In this document: piece by piece, positions 19,429 to 27,422 of the stretch | How positions within the stretch are numbered: position 1 is the stretch's first letter | Layout of the letters: the number at the start of each line of letters is the position of its first letter | NCBI GenBank assembly: GCA_003223165.1 | Contig: QHXZ01000027.1 | Location: 1 to 36,615 of the forward strand | Reading direction: 5' to 3' | Length of the DNA: 36,615 nt | Source of the DNA: Acidobacteriota bacterium | GTDB lineage: Bacteria > Acidobacteriota > Polarisedimenticolia > Gp22-AA2 | Position numbers and translations under genes: made by a program | Notes under the pieces: generated by a model | The model's input: only the letters and a program-made list of their open reading frames with translations | Told to the model about the DNA's origin: nothing | The model's database searches: none

Positions 19429-20366
19429 GCGCGCGCACGGTCCCGCTCCATCGCCAGCCGGTATCCCCGCACCATCTGCGTGTCGAGCTCCGCCTGCCAG
19501 TACTTCTCGACCATCCTCGAAGCACCCAGGCGCTGCGCCAGGGGGAAGGCGATCCCTCGCATCCGCGTCCGCAGACGCTTCATCGCGGAGATGCGCACGA
19601 TGCCCGTCTTCCCTTCCAGCTCGGGATGATTGCGGATGAGCACGTAGAGCGACTGGCCGGCGGTGAACTGGCGCCGCTTGAAGTCCTCGAACGAGCGGCG
19701 ATGGTGGTGGTACCCCAGCGCGAGTTCGTCGAAGTGAAAGACGAACCCCTCGGCCTCCAGCCGGTACGCGAGATCGATGTCCTCGAAGCCGTAGACGATC
19801 TCCTCGTCGAAAGGGTGCGCGATGAGCGCGGCTCTCTTGAGCGACACGTTGCAGGTGTAGAAGTGCCGGTAATCGAGCGTAGACTGGCCCGTCACCTCGT
19901 GATACTTGAATTGCGGACCACCTCGATCGAGCCAACGCATGAAGTGATCGAGACTCCAGTCGGGAGGCCAGACGACCCGCCCCGCCGCTGCCGCCGTCAC
20001 TTCAGGATGGCGAGCGTGGAGCGCCAGGTGCCGCGACAGGAGATCGGGGGCGGCCACGATATCGTCCTGGATGAAAAGGATGATCGTCCCACGGGACTCG
20101 AGGACTCCCCGGTTGCGCGCCGAGGAGACCCCGCGGTTCTGCTGGCGGAAGCACCGCAGCCGCAGGGGGCTCTCGGCGATGAGCCGGGCCAGCGTCCCGG
20201 CCGTCCCGTCGGGCGAGCCATCGTCGATCACCACCACCTCGAAGGCGTCCCGCGGCACGATCTGGCGTTCTAGGGCGCGGACCACCAAGGGCAGCGTCTC
20301 GGCCTTGCCGTACGTGGGGATCACGACGCTCAGGAGTGGGGCGCGGTCCGTGGCCTGCTCCGACAT
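19356..20366 (-). CDS. Glycosyltransferase family 2
   Basis: A cytoplasmic GT-A-fold glycosyltransferase of about 336 residues. It begins with [14 protein letters not shown], carries [12 protein letters not shown] (nucleotide-sugar binding), [11 protein letters not shown], the metal-binding region at [12 protein letters not shown], and the [18 protein letters not shown] segment with the ED catalytic-base motif seen in GT2 enzymes. It probably adds a sugar to an envelope glycan; donor and acceptor unknown. ATG 20366 is preferred over ATG 20405 because a TAGAAT -10 element ends 7 bases before it, implying a leaderless transcript, and the family N-terminus begins soon after. The C-terminal 24 codons overlap the convergent PAP2 gene and look less constrained. 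Confidence 0.9.
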   Translation of the reverse strand: MSEQATDRAPLLSVVIPTYGKAETLPLVVRALERQIVPRDAFEVVVIDDGSPDGTAGTLARLIAESPLRLRCFRQQNRGVSSARNRGVLESRGTIILFIQDDIVAAPDLLSRHLALHARHPEVTAAAAGRVVWPPDWSLDHFMRWLDRGGPQFKYHEVTGQSTLDYRHFYTCNVSLKRAALIAHPFDEEIVYGFEDIDLAYRLEAEGFVFHFDELALGYHHHRRSFEDFKRRQFTAGQSLYVLIRNHPELEGKTGIVRISAMKRLRTRMRGIAFPLAQRLGASRMVEKYWQAELDTQMVRGYRLAMERDRARAHSEGTGGPQEMRRPPGAASIDTR

Positions 20367-20373
20367 GGGGTCG

Positions 20374-20379
20374 ATTCTA
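20374..20379 (-). promoter_or_regulatory. Possible -10 element for the GT2 gene (leaderless start)
   Basis: TAGAAT on the minus strand with an extended TGC before it and 7 bases between it and ATG 20366. No recognisable -35 and no Shine-Dalgarno sequence. The spacing fits a leaderless mRNA. Confidence 0.45.
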
Positions 20380-20386
20380 GCATCCG

Positions 20387-20415
20387 TTGACCGGGGCGGA
20401 GGCATCTGTTAACGT
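20387..20415 (+). promoter_or_regulatory. Possible promoter for the GT4 gene
   Basis: TTGACC at 20387-20392, 17-bp spacer, TAACGT at 20410-20415, 9 bases before ATG 20425, which has no ribosome binding site. The -10 is a weak match, so this is tentative. Confidence 0.35.
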
Positions 20416-20424
20416 CCGGCGCGC

Positions 20425-21462
20425 ATGCGTCTGCTGTGCGTCCTGAGCGGGGGAAGCGAACATCCCAGCAGCCGGTTCCGGATCATGCAGCACCTCCACG
20501 GCCTGCGCGGGCGGGGCATCGCGGCGGAGGTGTTCGTGGCCAAGAGGCGCGGCGTGCTGGACATCGCCGACCTGGCGCGTCGCGCGCGCCGGGCGGACCT
20601 GGTGCTCCTTCAAAAGAAGCTCTTCCCCCGCTGGAAACTCCGCCTGGTCCTCGGGGACGCCCCCTTCGTCTTCGACCTCGACGACGCCGTGTTCAGCGTG
20701 AGCCCCTCCGAAGGCGAGCGCTATGGCGCGGGGCCCGCCGAGCGCAGGGCCGCCTCCCGGAGCCGGCGCCTGCAGGCCATCCTGCGGCGCAGCCGCAGGG
20801 TGCTGGCGGGGAACCGCTACCTGGCCGATTACGCCTCGCGCTTCGCCTCCGACGTCCAGGTCCTTCCGACGGCTGTCGACTTGACGCCCTTCCCCGAAGA
20901 GGCCGTGGCGCGGGCGCGCGCCCGGCGCCTGGAGCGGCGCGACGGCGCGCGCATCGGGTGGATCGGCAGCCGCCCCAGCCTCCCGTACCTGGCGTCGCTC
21001 GCGGGTCCGTTGCGCGCGGTCTGCGCGCGTTACCCGGACACGCGGCTGGTCCAGATCTGCAACGCCTTCACCGACCTGCCCGGGGTGCCGATGGAAAAGA
21101 AGATCTGGGACGCGCAGCGCGAGGCCTCCGACCTGATGGACCTCGACGTGGGATTGATGCCGCTGGACGATACGCCCTTCTCGCGTGGCAAGTGCGGTCT
21201 CAAGATCCTGCAGTACCACGCGGCGGGCGTGCCCGTGATCTGCTCGCCGGTCGGCGCCAACCGCGATCTCGTCAGCGAGGGGGAGAGCGGCCTGTTCGCA
21301 CACACCCAGGGGGAATGGGAGGACGGGCTGTCACGCCTTGTCGCCGACAGGCCGGGCGCCATGGCCCTGGGTGAACGCGGCCGGCGGGTGGTGAGCGAGC
21401 GCTTCGAAGCTTCGCTCATCGGCAGCCGGCTGGCCGATCTGCTCCTCTCCGCGGCGGCCTGA
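20425..21462 (+). CDS. Glycosyltransferase, GT4-like (GT-B fold)
   Basis: A 345-residue cytoplasmic glycosyltransferase of the group 1/GT4 kind. The N-terminal half has the variable acceptor domain starting RLLCVLSGGSEHPSSRFR; the S-S-R-F-R segment and FDLDDAVF are often seen in related uncharacterised GT4 proteins. The C-terminal donor domain shows IGWIGSRPS, MPLDDTPFSRGKCGLKILQY (the place of the usual E-x7-E motif, here with GKCGLK) and GVPVICSPVGANRDLV. Likely role is adding a sugar to an envelope polysaccharide or lipid-linked glycan. It is divergent from the GT2 gene and its stop abuts the stop of the convergent methyltransferase with no gap. No clear Shine-Dalgarno sequence precedes ATG 20425. 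Confidence 0.88.
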   Translation: MRLLCVLSGGSEHPSSRFRIMQHLHGLRGRGIAAEVFVAKRRGVLDIADLARRARRADLVLLQKKLFPRWKLRLVLGDAPFVFDLDDAVFSVSPSEGERYGAGPAERRAASRSRRLQAILRRSRRVLAGNRYLADYASRFASDVQVLPTAVDLTPFPEEAVARARARRLERRDGARIGWIGSRPSLPYLASLAGPLRAVCARYPDTRLVQICNAFTDLPGVPMEKKIWDAQREASDLMDLDVGLMPLDDTPFSRGKCGLKILQYHAAGVPVICSPVGANRDLVSEGESGLFAHTQGEWEDGLSRLVADRPGAMALGERGRRVVSERFEASLIGSRLADLLLSAAA

Positions 21463-22029
21463 TCACCCGCCCGCGGTCTTCCAGGAAAGGAAGGCGAAGA
21501 CGACGAGGAGTCCGGCGATCACCATGGGCTCCTGGTTGCGCACCATCCGCCCGAACGACCAGGCGAGCTTCTCGCCCGGATAGCGGCTCAGCCCCGGGAA
21601 GAGGATCGGAACCCTGGCGTGGTAGGCCTCGAACGCCGGGCCGTGGAGGCGGGCCAGGCGGGCCCCTTCGACGCGCAGCTTGCGCGGCAGATAATAAAGG
21701 AAGAAGACGGCGTATCCCACGGCCAAGGCCGCGAGGTTCCAGCGGGCTTCGCTGCGGGCCGCGACGGCGAGACCGGTGAGGATGAGGAGGCGGCCGAGGT
21801 AGAGCGGGTTCTGCGTGTAGGCATAGGGGCCGGAGGTCGCCAAGCGTGCCGACTTGACCAGGTGCCCAGCGGCCCAGACCCGCAGCGCTTCGCCCAGGAG
21901 CACCAGGGCGCCGCAGGCGGCGAGAGGCGGCGGGGTCGGACGGGACAGGACGACGAGGACGGCGATGAATGAGTAGACCGACGCGATCCGCGCCCAACCG
22001 AGGATCCTGCTTCGCTCTCCCACGGCCAT
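21463..22029 (-). CDS. Small membrane methyltransferase, isoprenylcysteine carboxyl methyltransferase (ICMT) family
   Basis: A 188-residue integral membrane protein of the ICMT/phospholipid-methyltransferase superfamily. Four to five hydrophobic helices are visible, with the SAM-binding signature LATSGPYAYTQNPLYLGRLL (G-P-Y-x-Y-x-x-N-P-x-Y) and a later EGARLARLHGPAFEAYHARV helix that matches the usual E-x-x-x-L-x-x-x-x-G-x-x-Y-x-x-Y pattern. Bacterial members methylate lipids or small molecules; there are no prenylated CaaX proteins to suggest the eukaryotic substrate. Start: upstream in-frame ATGs exist up to 22077, but a strong minus-strand promoter at 22049-22077 would begin the transcript near 22041, so ATG 22029 is chosen. 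It is convergent with, and exactly abuts, the GT4 gene. Confidence 0.82.
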   Translation of the reverse strand: MAVGERSRILGWARIASVYSFIAVLVVLSRPTPPPLAACGALVLLGEALRVWAAGHLVKSARLATSGPYAYTQNPLYLGRLLILTGLAVAARSEARWNLAALAVGYAVFFLYYLPRKLRVEGARLARLHGPAFEAYHARVPILFPGLSRYPGEKLAWSFGRMVRNQEPMVIAGLLVVFAFLSWKTAGG

Positions 22030-22048
22030 GCCCCGCGACGAGGCGGGC

Positions 22049-22077
22049 ATGCTAATGAACTCCGGGGGGGCTGTCAA
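22049..22077 (-). promoter_or_regulatory. Predicted sigma70 promoter of the ICMT-family gene
   Basis: On the minus strand: perfect TTGACA (22072-22077), 17-bp spacer, TAGCAT (22049-22054). The spacer contains a run of seven C. The element overlaps the start region of the divergent GT39 gene. Confidence 0.7.
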
Positions 22078-23707
22078 CGTGCGACGGGCCGGCCTCGAAG
22101 AGGGGCGCGCGCGGGACCTGCTGATCTTGACGCTGGCCGGGCTGGCCCTCTTCGTCTGGCGCCTCGGCTCGCACGATTTGTGGCCGCCGGACGAGCCGCG
22201 CTTCGCCTTGGTGGCGCGCGAGATGTGGCAGAGGGCCGACTACGCCGTCCTGTCGCTCGACGATCGCCTGTACACGGACAAGCCGCCGCTGTTCTTCTGG
22301 GCCATCAACGGGTTCGGCCGCCTCCTTGGAGGGGTCGACGAGTGGGCGGCGAGGCTGCCGTCCGCGGTCGCCGGCTTGCTCGCGCTCCTCCTGACATACT
22401 GGCTCGGGGCGTCGCTGTACGAGCGGCGTACCGGGTTGTACGGCGCGCTGGTCTTCGCGACCTCGGTCCAGATCGTCGAGCGCGCACGCTGGGCCTCGAT
22501 CGACATGACGCTCAGCCTCTTCGTCCTCTCCGCCGTCGTCCTGCTCTGGCGTTCGTGGACCGCGCCCGAGCGGGCGCCCTGGGTCGTGCGCGGGGCCTGG
22601 ATCCTGATGGGCCTGGCCACGCTCGCCAAGGGCCCCGTCGGCCTGCTTCTGCCCCTCCTGGCGGTCCTGCCTGCGATGCTCTTGGAGCGCGACCTCCTCG
22701 CCGTGCGCCGGGTCTTCCTGCCGTCCGGGATTGCCCTGTACCTGGCGGTCACCCTGGCATGGTTCGGGATCTTCGCCCACCGCGTCGGGGCCGCCTTCGC
22801 CGTCCAGGTCCTGGTGCACCAGAACGTGGAGCGCTACGTGGACGCCTGGAACTCCCGGCATCCGGTCTGGTACTACCTGTGGCGCTTTCCCGCCGGGTTC
22901 TTTCCTTGGAGCCTTGCCTTCCCCTGGGGGATCGCACAGGGGTACGCTCCGGAGGAAGCGCACCACAGGCGATCGGTCACGTTTCTGGTGACCTGGATCG
23001 TCGCCATCCTCGTGTTCTTCTCGCTGTCGACGGGGAAGCGCGGCGTCTACATCATCCCTCTCTACCCGGCGGCCTCGATCCTGGTCGGAAGGCTCCTGGC
23101 GCAGGCCGGCGCGCCGGGGTCCACCGGCGGGCGGGCGGCCCGGCGGCGGTTGCTCCCCCCTCTGGCCCTCTGGATCGCCTCCGGCGCCTTTCTCGCCATC
23201 GGACTGCCGTTCCTGGCGCGCGCCCGCTTTCCATCCCTCGCCCCCGTGGCCGCCATCGTGGGCCTGAGCCTGCTGGGCGGGGGGATTGCCTCGTGCGTCC
23301 TGGTGCGCCGGCGCGGGGGCGCCGGCGCGCCGGCCTGCCTGGCCGTTTCGGCCGGGATCGCGCTGCTGGTCGTGGTGGGCGCCGCCGTGCCGCGCGTGAA
23401 CGCCTACCAGAACATCAAGGGCTTCGCCGAGCAGGTGAAGGCGCGGCTCGACCCGGGAGCGCGCTTCGCGACCACCGAGCAGAAGAGAGACGCGTGGGTG
23501 TTCTACACCGGCCGCTTCGCCGAGCCGCTGGACACGCCGGAAAGGGTGCTGGCCTACCTCGCTCTGCCCGGGCGACGCGATCTGCTCATCGAAGAGGGGA
23601 AGCTGCGGGAAGTGCGCGCGGCGCTGCCTGCCGGGGTGGTGGAAATCCTGCGGGGCCGGGTCGGCAGCCAGGAGTACCACCTCCTCGAACGGGCATCGGC
23701 GCCGTGA
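22055..23707 (+). CDS. Membrane glycosyltransferase, GT39/ArnT-like (second copy)
   Basis: Paralogue of the GT39 gene at 16820-18478, about 550 residues. It has the same loop motifs, HDLWPPDEPRFALVAREM and DKPPLFFWAING, then about eleven membrane helices. The predicted reaction is transfer of a sugar from a polyprenyl-phosphate donor to a periplasmic acceptor (lipid A, lipid or protein). The conserved VVREI/VAREM step after the DEPR motif and the KRGVYIIPLYPA segment match the ArnT/PMT superfamily well. Start is uncertain: ATG 22028, ATG 22055 and GTG 22079 (with a GGGGGGG stretch 8-9 bases upstream) are all in frame; the first two lie in the divergent promoter region. The next gene overlaps its stop (GTGA). 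Confidence 0.87.
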   Translation: MNSGGAVNVRRAGLEEGRARDLLILTLAGLALFVWRLGSHDLWPPDEPRFALVAREMWQRADYAVLSLDDRLYTDKPPLFFWAINGFGRLLGGVDEWAARLPSAVAGLLALLLTYWLGASLYERRTGLYGALVFATSVQIVERARWASIDMTLSLFVLSAVVLLWRSWTAPERAPWVVRGAWILMGLATLAKGPVGLLLPLLAVLPAMLLERDLLAVRRVFLPSGIALYLAVTLAWFGIFAHRVGAAFAVQVLVHQNVERYVDAWNSRHPVWYYLWRFPAGFFPWSLAFPWGIAQGYAPEEAHHRRSVTFLVTWIVAILVFFSLSTGKRGVYIIPLYPAASILVGRLLAQAGAPGSTGGRAARRRLLPPLALWIASGAFLAIGLPFLARARFPSLAPVAAIVGLSLLGGGIASCVLVRRRGGAGAPACLAVSAGIALLVVVGAAVPRVNAYQNIKGFAEQVKARLDPGARFATTEQKRDAWVFYTGRFAEPLDTPERVLAYLALPGRRDLLIEEGKLREVRAALPAGVVEILRGRVGSQEYHLLERASAP

Positions 23708-24435
23708 GGCTGCTGCGCGTCGCGGCGGGCGCGGGGATCGCGGTCCTGGGGCTGGTCGTCCTCTGGGCCTTCGGTCTGGCTCCCGTCCCGGAAGGGATCA
23801 GCCGCCGGCTGGCGGCCTTCGAAGCGGTCTTTCCGGGACGCTGGACCCGCGCGGAGGTGGAACGGGTCCCGTGCCCGCCGCTGCGCAGGTTGCGCCTCTA
23901 CGTCGTCTGCACGGACGGCTGCGACGGAATATGGAAGGTGGTCGGCGTGCGAGGATTCAGGACCCTCCCGCTCATCAACCTGAACCGCATGCCTCCCGAA
24001 CCCACCGAGGACGTGCGCCGGCGGTTCAACCGTGAGGTCGCGAAGGAGGCGCTGCGATTGGACCCCGGCGAAGCCGTCGACATGATCGGCTGCTACCTGG
24101 GACTCGCCGGGCTCCATCCCGAGCTGGTCCTCACGGATGCCGCGCTCGCCGCGGTAGAGACCGCGCGCGAAGGGCCCCGGCCCGAGGACGCGATGAAGAG
24201 CGTGGCGGAGGGGCTGGACGGGCCCGACGCGCTGTCGCGCCTCACGGTCGAGGAGACGGCGCAGGGGTTCGAGTCGAGCTTCCGCTACTGGGACACCGCC
24301 AGCGCGGGCCGGCCGGTGCTTGAGATGGACTATCGGCTGGGTCGCAACGGCGTGCTGCTCGGGGTCCGCGTGCGGGAGCGGTCGCCTACAGGCGATACTG
24401 CTTCCGGTAGTACTCCAGGTAGGCCCCCGACTTGA
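23704..24435 (+). CDS. Hypothetical membrane-anchored protein
   Basis: A 243-residue protein that I do not recognise. GTG 23704 overlaps the GT39 stop by 4 bases (GTGA), so it is probably translated with that gene. The N-terminus is a single hydrophobic segment (AGAGIAVLGLVVLWAFGLA) that could be a signal anchor, and the rest would be periplasmic. Four cysteines lie at VPCPP, VVCTDGCDGIW and IGCYLG, which could pair as disulfides outside the cytoplasm. A helical region and a C-terminal strand-rich part (LEMDYRLGRNGVLLGVRVRE) follow. The last 50 bases overlap the convergent rfbB gene. A role alongside the GT39 transferase is inferred only from coupling. Confidence 0.7.
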   Translation: MRLLRVAAGAGIAVLGLVVLWAFGLAPVPEGISRRLAAFEAVFPGRWTRAEVERVPCPPLRRLRLYVVCTDGCDGIWKVVGVRGFRTLPLINLNRMPPEPTEDVRRRFNREVAKEALRLDPGEAVDMIGCYLGLAGLHPELVLTDAALAAVETAREGPRPEDAMKSVAEGLDGPDALSRLTVEETAQGFESSFRYWDTASAGRPVLEMDYRLGRNGVLLGVRVRERSPTGDTASGSTPGRPPT

Positions 24436-25396
24436 TCTTCTCCCACCAATCCCGATGGTCCGCGTACCACGCGATGGTCTCTTCGAGCCCCTCGTCGAAG
24501 GGAGTGCGCGGCGACCATCCGAGCAATCGCAGTTTGCGGCAGTCGAGGGCGTAACGCCGGTCGTGCCCCGGCCGGTCGGAGACGGAGCGCACGAGACCGG
24601 GGGGCTTGCCGAGCCGCTCGAGGATGGCCCGGCTGATGTCGATGTTGCGCCGCTCGTTGCCGCCGCCGACGTTGTAGACCTGGCCGGGGGTGCCTCGCTC
24701 GAGGACCACGTCGAGAGCCTCGCAGTGGTCGCCCACGAAGAGCCAGTCGCGCACGTTCAGCCCGTCGCCGTAGAGGGGCAGCGCTTGATCATCGAGAGCG
24801 TTCGTGACGAACAGCGGGATCAGCTTCTCGGGGTATTGGTTCGGACCGAAATTGTTCGAGGCGCGCGTGATCAGCACGGGCAGCCCGTAAGTCGCGTGGT
24901 ACGAGTAGGCGAGGCGGTCGGCCGCGGCCTTGCTTGCGGCATAGGGGTTCGACGGCATCAGGGCGTCCTCCTCGCGGCTGGCTCCCTGCGGAACGCTGCC
25001 GTAGACCTCGTCGGTGGAGATCTGGAGGAAGCGCTTGACACCGCGCGACCGCGCTGCCTCGAGGAGGGCGTAGGCGCCGTAGATGTCGGTGCGGATGAAG
25101 CCCTCCGGATCGCCGATCGAGCGATCGACGTGCGTCTCCGCGGCGAAGTTGAGCACGATGTCGGCGCCGCCTTCCATGGCCAGCGCCACGTCCTCGCGCG
25201 AGGCCACGTCGCCGCGGAGGAAACGATAACGCGCGTGCCCCTCGAGGTCCTTCAGGTTGTCCGGGTTGCCGGCGTACGTCAGCTTGTCGAGGACGGTGAC
25301 CTGCCACTCGGGGTGACGGGCGAGGGCGTGATGGGCGTAATGGGATCCGATGAAGCCCGCGCCGCCCGTGATCAGCACGCGCGTCATGGGCTTCAC
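24386..25396 (-). CDS. rfbB: dTDP-glucose 4,6-dehydratase
   Basis: Short-chain dehydrogenase/reductase-family enzyme converting dTDP-glucose to dTDP-4-keto-6-deoxyglucose with bound NAD. Visible features are GGAGFIGSHY, NFAAETHVDRS, the catalytic STDEVYG (Thr-Asp-Glu) and YAASKAAAD (Tyr-x3-Lys), ASNNFGPNQYPEKLIP, DGLNVRDWLFVGDHC and DRPGHDRRYALD. The length of about 336 residues is normal. The start is either GTG 25396, which overlaps the rfbA stop (GTGA coupling), or ATG 25387 three codons later; both give an intact enzyme. It is the third gene of a minus-strand rfbC-rfbA-rfbB operon. The C-terminus overlaps the convergent hypothetical gene by 50 bases. Confidence 0.96.
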   Translation of the reverse strand: MKPMTRVLITGGAGFIGSHYAHHALARHPEWQVTVLDKLTYAGNPDNLKDLEGHARYRFLRGDVASREDVALAMEGGADIVLNFAAETHVDRSIGDPEGFIRTDIYGAYALLEAARSRGVKRFLQISTDEVYGSVPQGASREEDALMPSNPYAASKAAADRLAYSYHATYGLPVLITRASNNFGPNQYPEKLIPLFVTNALDDQALPLYGDGLNVRDWLFVGDHCEALDVVLERGTPGQVYNVGGGNERRNIDISRAILERLGKPPGLVRSVSDRPGHDRRYALDCRKLRLLGWSPRTPFDEGLEETIAWYADHRDWWEKIKSGAYLEYYRKQYRL

Positions 25397-26136
25397 CCGA
25401 GGCGGGCGGTCAGGGTCTCGATCTTCTTCTCACGCACGAGCTGGTTGGCGCGAAACAACGACTCGAACGTCCCGGCGTCGGTCCACCAGCCCTCGAGCAC
25501 GTCGTGCTGCAGATCGCCGCGCTTGATATAGGCGTTGTTGACGTCGGTGATCTCCAGCTCGCCGCGCTCGGACGGCTTGAGCGTTGCGATGATGTCGAAG
25601 ATCGTCGGGTCGTACATGTAGACGCCGACGACCGCATAGTCGGATTTCGGGTTCCTGGGCTTTTCCTCGATCGAGACGATGCGACCGTCGCGGAATTCCG
25701 GGACGCCGAAACGGCCGGGGTCCGCGACGCGCTTGAGGAGCAGCCGGGCGCCGCCAGGCTGATCGGCGAAGGCCTGCACCGATCGCTTGATATCTCCTTC
25801 GATGATGTTGTCACCCAGCATCACGACAATCTTCTCGCCGTCGGCGAAGTGCCGGGCCAGGGAGAGGGCGTCCGCGATCCCGCCCTCCCCCTCCTGATAG
25901 GTGTAGGCGATGTCCTCCAGTCCGAACTCCTTCCCGTTTCCCAGGAGGCGCAGGAACTCCCCCGCGTGGTTCCCGCCGGTGACGATCAGGATGTCGCGCA
26001 GGCCGGCGCCGACCAGCGTCAGCAACGGGTAGTGGATCATCGGCCGGTCGTAAATCGGGAGCAGGTGCTTGTTGGTGATCTTCGTGAGCGGGTGCAGGCG
26101 CGTCCCGAGCCCCCCGGCGAGGATGACCCCCTTCAT
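25393..26136 (-). CDS. rfbA: Glucose-1-phosphate thymidylyltransferase, short type
   Basis: Makes dTDP-glucose from dTTP and glucose 1-phosphate. It begins MKGVILAGGLGTRLHPLT, the nucleotide-binding signature, then NKHLLPIYDRPMIHYPL, MLGDNIIEGD (metal-binding Asp), GRFGVPEF, IEEKPRNPKSDYAVVGVYMY and EITDVNNAYI. At 247 residues it is shorter than the E. coli RmlA (about 290) and lacks the C-terminal extension, like the short forms seen in many bacteria and archaea. ATG 26136 is chosen because the signature follows directly; an AAGGAA stretch lies about 11 bases upstream. It starts 4 bases after the rfbC stop and overlaps rfbB by 4 bases. Confidence 0.94.
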   Translation of the reverse strand: MKGVILAGGLGTRLHPLTKITNKHLLPIYDRPMIHYPLLTLVGAGLRDILIVTGGNHAGEFLRLLGNGKEFGLEDIAYTYQEGEGGIADALSLARHFADGEKIVVMLGDNIIEGDIKRSVQAFADQPGGARLLLKRVADPGRFGVPEFRDGRIVSIEEKPRNPKSDYAVVGVYMYDPTIFDIIATLKPSERGELEITDVNNAYIKRGDLQHDVLEGWWTDAGTFESLFRANQLVREKKIETLTARLG

Positions 26137-26140
26137 GGCG

Positions 26141-26596
26141 TCACTTTTCCTTGAGGGCCCAGTCGTACGGGACCGAGGGGGTGCGGGGATCGACGCGGTA
26201 CTCGTCGGGCGCATCGTAACGGTACGGCTCGGTCGGCAGGTTGAGCATGATGGCTTCCTCGGTTCCGATCGCTTTGAAGCCGTGCAGGACCAGCAGGGGG
26301 ATCTGCAGCAAGGTGGGGTTGTGCACGCCGAGGAAGAACTCGTTCACCTCCCCGCGCGTGGGAGAGTTCTCCCGGTCGTCGTACAGCACCACTTTGAACA
26401 TGCCCTTCACGCCGACGAAGTTGTCGACCTGGATCTTGTGGTAGTGCCAGCCCTTGATGACGCCCGGGTAGGCCGTGGTGATATAGGCTTGGCCGAACTT
26501 GATGAACAGGTCGTCGTCGCAGCGGAGCGTCTCCATGAGGCGCCCCCGTTCGTCGGGGATCACCTTGAGCGGCTTGAGACGGACATCCTTGATCAC
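26141..26596 (-). CDS. rfbC: dTDP-4-dehydrorhamnose 3,5-epimerase family protein
   Basis: A cupin-fold sugar-nucleotide epimerase of about 151 residues, shorter than classical RmlC (about 180). It starts VIKDVRLKPLKVIPDERG and has FGQAYITTAYPGVIKGWHYH with the catalytic-type His pair, NFVGVKGMFKVVLYDDR, PLLVLHGFKAI and NLPTEPYRYDAPDEYR. These are typical of the small RmlC-like family found beside rfbA/rfbB. The true substrate may be dTDP-4-keto-6-deoxyglucose or a related sugar. Start GTG 26596 aligns with the family N-terminus; its GGAGGT site lies only 3 bases upstream, which is unusually close. First gene of the rfbC-rfbA-rfbB operon. No rfbD reductase is present in the window. Confidence 0.9.
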   Translation of the reverse strand: MIKDVRLKPLKVIPDERGRLMETLRCDDDLFIKFGQAYITTAYPGVIKGWHYHKIQVDNFVGVKGMFKVVLYDDRENSPTRGEVNEFFLGVHNPTLLQIPLLVLHGFKAIGTEEAIMLNLPTEPYRYDAPDEYRVDPRTPSVPYDWALKEK

Positions 26597-26664
26597 GACA
26601 CCTCCGCCGTGCCCGGGAGCACGCGGCCCAGCGTCCCGCCCGGCCGGCGCCAAGGATAGCAGAT

Positions 26665-27354
26665 CTAGGGCGCGCCGCGGGGCCGCCGGGCGCCGCGAAT
26701 CAGGCCGCGCAGAACCGTCCCGATGCGGTAGAAAAGCGGCTGCGGGGGAAGCGGCGCTCCCGGGAGGGGAGCAAGGCGCCGGCGCAGCCTTGCAACCGAG
26801 CGGAGATCGGCGCGACGCATCTGGTCGAAGAGGAACCGTCGCAGCGGGCCCGACCCCGGGCCCTCGACCAGGCAGGTCGAGAAATCGACCAGGTAGGGGC
26901 GACCACCTGGACCCTCCAGGACGTCGTGGCGGTGCAGATCGCCGTGGGCGACGCCGGCGGCGTGCAGCGCCTGCACCAGGAGATCGAGGCCGTCGAAGAA
27001 GGAGCCGGGGAGGTCTCCGGGGCGGATCGAGGCCAGCGTCCGGCCGGGGATGTACTCCAGAACGATCGCCTGCGGGTCCAGGCGCCCCAGGAAGCGGGGC
27101 ACTCCCGGCACGCACCCGAGTCGCGCGTAGGCGCGCGCCTCCCGGTCGAGCTGCCACGGGCCGAGAAGCCGGCGCACCGGCCAGGGACGGCCCATGACAT
27201 CCTTGACGACCAGCGACCGCCCCTCCAACTCGACCAGGTCCACCGAAGCCTTGGTGAAATTACGTCCTTCGTGGAGCCGGGTGCGGGGACGCCCGGTCAG
27301 GCTCTCGCGTGTCGGGGTCGGCGTGGAGATGGTCGGAACGGACGGAGCCACCAT
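26665..27354 (-). CDS. WaaP/RIO-like mini-kinase (first of a divergent pair)
   Basis: A 229-residue protein with a small kinase fold related to lipopolysaccharide kinases (WaaP/KdkA) and RIO kinases. After a Thr/Ser/Pro-rich start, a beta region ends in LVVKDV (likely ATP-binding Lys), with the helix Glu in DREARAY, a hinge in VLEYIPGRTL, a catalytic-loop HGDLHRHDVL, and the metal-binding Asp in YLVDFSTC. The loop position normally Asn is Asp here. A phosphoryl transfer to an envelope sugar is the natural guess, but the substrate is unknown. ATG 27354 is preferred to an upstream start at 27456. The gene is divergent from a clear paralogue at 27423 and lies 68 bases upstream of the rfb operon. 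Confidence 0.8.
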   Translation of the reverse strand: MVAPSVPTISTPTPTRESLTGRPRTRLHEGRNFTKASVDLVELEGRSLVVKDVMGRPWPVRRLLGPWQLDREARAYARLGCVPGVPRFLGRLDPQAIVLEYIPGRTLASIRPGDLPGSFFDGLDLLVQALHAAGVAHGDLHRHDVLEGPGGRPYLVDFSTCLVEGPGSGPLRRFLFDQMRRADLRSVARLRRRLAPLPGAPLPPQPLFYRIGTVLRGLIRGARRPRGAP

Positions 27355-27370
27355 GAGGCCTGGAAGCGGT

Positions 27371-27380
27371 ATGGTAAGAT
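27371..27380. promoter_or_regulatory. Overlapping divergent -10 elements between the two mini-kinases
   Basis: The 10 bases hold TAAGAT for the plus strand (27375-27380, with an extended TGG before it) and TACCAT for the minus strand (27371-27376). No convincing -35 is seen for either. The plus -10 lies only 3 bases before ATG 27384, so that ATG would be upstream of the transcript and GTG 27423 is the likely start. Confidence 0.4.
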
Positions 27381-27422
27381 CGCATGCCCTCACGAAGGCG
27401 AAGGATAGCACAGGAGCACGAA

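Noticed and set aside
22180-23703. In-frame upstream extension of the hypothetical gene at 23704 through the GT39 gene
   Set aside because: It is out of frame with a well-supported GT39 protein and reads as Arg/Ala-rich sequence; GTG 23704 overlapping the stop is the natural start.
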